A DNA stretch of 64,000 bases from FEN-1350 sp964643355 (GTDB lineage: Bacteria; Planctomycetota; Phycisphaerae; Sedimentisphaerales; Anaerohalosphaeraceae). Position 1 is the first letter of the stretch; each line of letters opens with the position of its first letter. Both the position numbers and the translations under genes were made by a program. Below the pieces are notes generated by a model, which did no database searches, was not told where the DNA came from, and saw only the letters and a list, made by a program, of their open reading frames with translations. The stretch is taken from assembly GCA_964643355.1 (NCBI GenBank), contig CAZXPW010000010.1, positions 37,031-101,030 of the forward strand, given 5' to 3'. Of the stretch, positions 62,336-64,000 are shown in pieces.

Positions 62336-63877
62336 TTATTCATAGAAATTGGTGGCTTCGGTTTCCATTACATCGCGTCCAATCTGCTTGCTGTTCATGG
62401 TTGTCGTGAAGCGGACATCGCCCGGCTTCAACGCCTTGACTTCCACTTTCCAGGTTGCCTTGGCCTTCGGCGCCAGCGATCCCAGCGGCTGGAAGGTCAC
62501 AACGCCGTCAGCATGGCTGCCCGCCGTTGCGCCCGAAGCGCTGACAAACTGCATCGTATCTTCCAGTTTGCATACGATCTTGATTTCCGTATCCGGGGCC
62601 GACCCCTGGTTTGTGACGGTGATGATATAGGTCTCGTTCTTGCCGACCTCGATCGGATCGGAGACATCGATGACTTCCAGCAGAATGGCGCCGATACCGG
62701 CGACATCCGTCTTGGCCGAGGCCTTTACCGTTTCGGCGCAAGTTGCCACGACAGAGGCCGTGTTGCTGAAGCTGCCCGCCGACTGCGGCAGATATCCGAT
62801 CGTGACTTTGCGGCTCTGGCCCGCTGCGATCGTGCCCAGATTCCAGGTCGCGGTCCCGCCGGCCACCTGGCCGCCGTCAGAGGCGACGACTTCGGCTACG
62901 CCGGCCGGAACCGAATCGGTCAGGACCACATTGGTCGCCGCGGCGTCGCCCTTGTTGGCCACGGTGATTTCATAGTTGATCTTGCGGCCCAGATACTGTT
63001 TTTCGGGACCAGTCTTGGTAATCGCCAAAATCGGCTGCTTGACGGTTGTGGCGCACACGGCGGATTCGGCCTTCAGATTGCCATCCGCTTTCGCGCTTGC
63101 GCCGCTCTTATACGAACCGGTCTTGGCCGCCTTGGCCATGACGCTGTAGGTCATGCACTTGCCCGGGGCCAAATCGCCGACCTTGATATCGACGGTTTTT
63201 TGACCGGTCGCCTGGGTCAAACCGTCCGGAAGAACATCGGAAATCATCACATTCGACGCGGTTCCCGTTCCCTTGTTGCACACCGTATATTTCAGAGGGA
63301 TTTGATCGCACAGCAAGACTTCGGCCGGACATTCCTTGGTGACCGTCAGAGCCGGTTGTACAACCTGAGTCTTGGCGCAGGCCAGGATGACATAGGTCGC
63401 GTCCGCGCAGTTCTGTACCCACCCGACCTCCTTGGCGCTGCCGGTGACCGTCATCTTCTTGGAGGCATTCGGGCCGAGAGTGTCAATCACCCAGGTCAAC
63501 ATGCCGTCCTTCGGCATCGCGGCCGGATCGGCGCTTTTAAATTCAAAATTCGCGGGGATCCGATCGTTAATTGTGACCTGGCTCAGCTCGACATCGGTCA
63601 GATTGGTTGCCGTAATCGTGCAGGTAAACGGCTGACCGAGTTGAACCGTGGCCGGAAGCTCCTTGTCGATCCGAACAGACCCGCATCCCAGCTTGTCTCC
63701 ATAGATCCGGGAAACCCGGTTCGTGGCCGGAACGGGAGCCGGGACTGGCTTGGGCTCAACCGCTTTTACCGGAGCCGGAGCGGGCGCGGCCGCTTTCTGT
63801 TCACATTCAAAACACTCGCAACCCACGATGCCCAACAGGGCGATGCCACACAATGCCACAAAAACTTGTTTGCCCAT
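62336..63877 (-). CDS. Cys-containing lipoprotein with DUF11 repeats (OmcB-like)
   Basis: The start at 63877 follows GGAGGTG on the minus strand. The 513-residue product has a lipoprotein signal (ALLGIVGC), a Cys pair (CECFEC), a Pro/Ala-rich linker (APAPAPVKAVEPKPVPAPVP) and about four DUF11-type beta repeats (YEITVANKGDAAATNVVLTD is typical), with more Cys scattered through repeats one to three. The architecture recalls the chlamydial large Cys-rich outer-membrane protein and its Planctomycetota relatives, so a cell-envelope structural role is likely. It is probably attached to the outer membrane and faces the wall or cell surface. Confidence 0.9.
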   Translation of the reverse strand: MGKQVFVALCGIALLGIVGCECFECEQKAAAPAPAPVKAVEPKPVPAPVPATNRVSRIYGDKLGCGSVRIDKELPATVQLGQPFTCTITATNLTDVELSQVTINDRIPANFEFKSADPAAMPKDGMLTWVIDTLGPNASKKMTVTGSAKEVGWVQNCADATYVILACAKTQVVQPALTVTKECPAEVLLCDQIPLKYTVCNKGTGTASNVMISDVLPDGLTQATGQKTVDIKVGDLAPGKCMTYSVMAKAAKTGSYKSGASAKADGNLKAESAVCATTVKQPILAITKTGPEKQYLGRKINYEITVANKGDAAATNVVLTDSVPAGVAEVVASDGGQVAGGTATWNLGTIAAGQSRKVTIGYLPQSAGSFSNTASVVATCAETVKASAKTDVAGIGAILLEVIDVSDPIEVGKNETYIITVTNQGSAPDTEIKIVCKLEDTMQFVSASGATAGSHADGVVTFQPLGSLAPKAKATWKVEVKALKPGDVRFTTTMNSKQIGRDVMETEATNFYE

Positions 63878-64000
63878 ACAACACCTCCAAATCTGACAAA
63901 AATAGTAATGAGTTAAAATTCCCATTTCATGTAAACGCCTTGTTTTGTCTTAGGAGCTCTAACAAAACCTTATGATTCGTCGCCAGCAAATTAACAGGCA

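Noticed and set aside
62513..63916. 467-codon open frame antisense to the DUF11 lipoprotein
   Set aside because: Low-complexity Arg/Gly/Asp-rich product without a start site. It is a shadow of the sense gene.

Overview
The window looks like a chromosomal piece of a Planctomycetota genome, most likely class Phycisphaerae (a Sedimentisphaerales-like anaerobe). The clues are exported proteins ending in a PAP-type variant of the PEP-CTERM sorting signal (PAPGA..LG...GLVGWLRRR), very large GLUG-repeat proteins with dockerin-like tails, an HzsA-related dihaem protein, a type III glutamine synthetase, a short PheT without the tRNA-binding insert, and a GH95 fucosidase. A 10-N gap followed by a C homopolymer at 37201-37245 shows that this is a draft, probably metagenomic, assembly.

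Region 1 (34-18163) is one long plus-strand surface-polymer operon: SGNH hydrolase, a two-module NRPS (A-T-C-A-T-TE), its Sfp-type phosphopantetheinyl transferase, a nucleotidyltransferase-like/left-handed beta-helix/exosortase fusion, a Wzz plus tyrosine-kinase protein, a beta-helix/polyprenyl-phosphate sugar transferase fusion, and a giant membrane-anchored TPR protein, closed by a strong terminator. NRPS, PPTase and exosortase are joined by ATGA stop/start overlaps. The two adenylation domains are identical at DNA level over 1359 bp and carry a valine-like specificity code, while the condensation domain between them is AT-rich. This combination, with the same beta-helix module fused to two different membrane enzymes, is the most novel system in the window. 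A structured RNA candidate and two small PEP-CTERM-like exported proteins (18368-20345) follow. One of the two has the Cys and Gln motifs of thioester adhesins.

Region 2 (20976-28255) holds a GLUG/dockerin giant, a dockerin/FGE-sulfatase protein, and on the minus strand a Wza-like export lipoprotein with a membrane partner. Region 3 (28485-35654) is housekeeping: azoreductase, pheT, a 6S-like RNA with its own terminator, a ferritin-like protein, xseAB, tRNA-Leu(UAG), and a PflX-like radical SAM gene coupled to a 52-codon ORF. Region 4 (35721-39020) contains two more GLUG/dockerin genes, one broken by the assembly gap and one by a single-base frameshift in a G run. Region 5 (39064-46456) has an HzsA-related protein and asnA on the minus strand, then a small Cys-rich ORF and a GH95 glycosidase.

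Region 6 (46691-59765) is a nitrogen-assimilation block: a NifA-like sigma-54 activator, a TorF-type porin, type III glutamine synthetase, and gltB-gltD-nadE as an overlapping operon. Both the porin and the glutamine synthetase gene have a -24/-12 promoter (48501, 49744), each preceded by copies of a TACATTTATGTA-like palindrome 90-130 bp upstream. This suggests a compact sigma-54 regulon run by the adjacent activator. The window ends with a lipoprotein, an orphan GspF-like protein, mscL and a DUF11-repeat Cys-rich lipoprotein.
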